DNA from: a bacterium
GTDB lineage: Bacteria; Patescibacteriota; Saccharimonadia; Saccharimonadales; Saccharimonadaceae
DNA length: 13,675 nt
NCBI GenBank assembly: GCA_021847685.1
Contig: JAJZQE010000009.1
Location: 1-13,675, forward strand
Direction of reading: 5' to 3'
How positions within the stretch are numbered: position 1 is the first letter of the stretch; each line of letters begins with the position of its first letter. The notes under the pieces were generated by a model. That model was given only the letters and a program-made list of their open reading frames with translations. It was not told the origin of the DNA and ran no database searches. The position numbers and the translations under genes were made by a program. Of this stretch, positions 13,439 through 13,675 are shown piece by piece.

Positions 13439-13675
13439 ATGCAAACTGTACCCCGATTGATTAAGACCTTTATACCAGAAAATTATAACTTATCACTGTC
13501 AATGAATAGGTTGGGCCGTAAATTTGGCGGTTTAGTCACAATTAAAGGTAATATGCCAATTGGTTCCAACTGGATTGCGTTACACGCTAAAGACCTAACG
13601 ATCGAGTCAGCCTTAATCGATGGCAAGGCTGCGGAATTTAGCCAAGGACCAAACGATGAGCTTCGAATTTCACAT
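13439..13675 (+). CDS. M1-family aminopeptidase, N-terminal part (runs off right edge)
   Basis: An open frame of 79 codons continues past the window. It shows the N-terminal beta-saddle domain of M1 (gluzincin) aminopeptidases: a PENYNLSLSMNR strand (13-24) matching the family's Pro-x-x-Tyr-x-Leu pattern, then FGGLVTIKG, then WIALHAKDLTIESALIDG (44-61), which corresponds to the family's Leu-His-Ala-x-x-Leu-x-Ile segment. The catalytic HExxH and GAMEN motifs would lie downstream, outside the window. The family removes N-terminal residues from peptides, usually in the cytoplasm. ATG 13439 is set by the extended -10 seven bases upstream. The gene is divergent from the DUF1524 gene, with 59 bases between the start codons. 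Confidence 0.85.
   Translation, partial: MQTVPRLIKTFIPENYNLSLSMNRLGRKFGGLVTIKGNMPIGSNWIALHAKDLTIESALIDGKAAEFSQGPNDELRISH

Noticed and set aside
1351..13675. Alternative genetic code with TGA as glycine, as in some Patescibacteria
   Set aside because: All conserved genes read through at full length with the standard code and no in-frame TGA interrupts them; the absence of TGA stops in so few genes proves nothing.

Overview
The window looks like a chromosomal segment of a Candidatus Saccharibacteria (TM7) or related Patescibacteria genome. This is an inference from protein character and gene content (compact housekeeping genes, a clpC-radA-PIN/TRAM cluster, a membrane-anchored HExxH protein, a DUF1524 nuclease); no rRNA is present to prove it. 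The standard genetic code fits: every gene is full length, and the eight stop codons inside the window's complete genes are TAA or TAG, never TGA.

Layout. (1) Positions 1-1350 are AT-rich, about a third G+C by eye against nearly half elsewhere, and look like accessory DNA. They hold a partial unknown gene leaving the left edge, a DUF3800 gene, and between them a strong plus-strand promoter followed by about 150 bases of tandem hairpins ending in eight T's: a candidate small RNA overlapping the DUF3800 3' end. (2) Positions 1351-5419 carry tyrS (minus) and a class A penicillin-binding protein (plus), divergently transcribed from back-to-back extended -10 promoters. (3) A bidirectional terminator at 5441-5472 separates the PBP gene from a long minus-strand block. 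Read in transcription order this is a DUF1524 secreted nuclease, nusA, clpC, a membrane-anchored HExxH protein, radA and a PIN/TRAM protein. (4) At the right edge a plus-strand M1 aminopeptidase begins.

How the genes relate. The clpC...radA-PIN/TRAM order recalls the Firmicutes clpC-radA-disA-yacL cluster, but the ctsR/mcsAB and disA genes are not here. Instead clpC has a near-perfect CIRCE (HrcA operator) overlapping its promoter, pointing to HrcA heat-shock control of an operon for protein quality control (ClpC, HExxH protein), DNA repair (RadA) and a PIN-domain nuclease. nusA has its own promoter, and immediately downstream of that promoter lies a strong intrinsic terminator placed before the ribosome binding site, an arrangement that fits attenuation, possibly by NusA itself.

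Two promoter habits recur. Eight promoters have an extended -10 (TGN followed by TANNNT). Several genes (left partial gene, DUF3800, radA, DUF1524, M1 peptidase) have the -10 box only 6-9 bases from the start codon and no Shine-Dalgarno sequence, so their mRNAs are probably leaderless; tyrS, nusA, the PIN/TRAM gene and clpC have Shine-Dalgarno sequences. The best candidate for something undescribed is the DUF3800 gene with its adjacent structured RNA.
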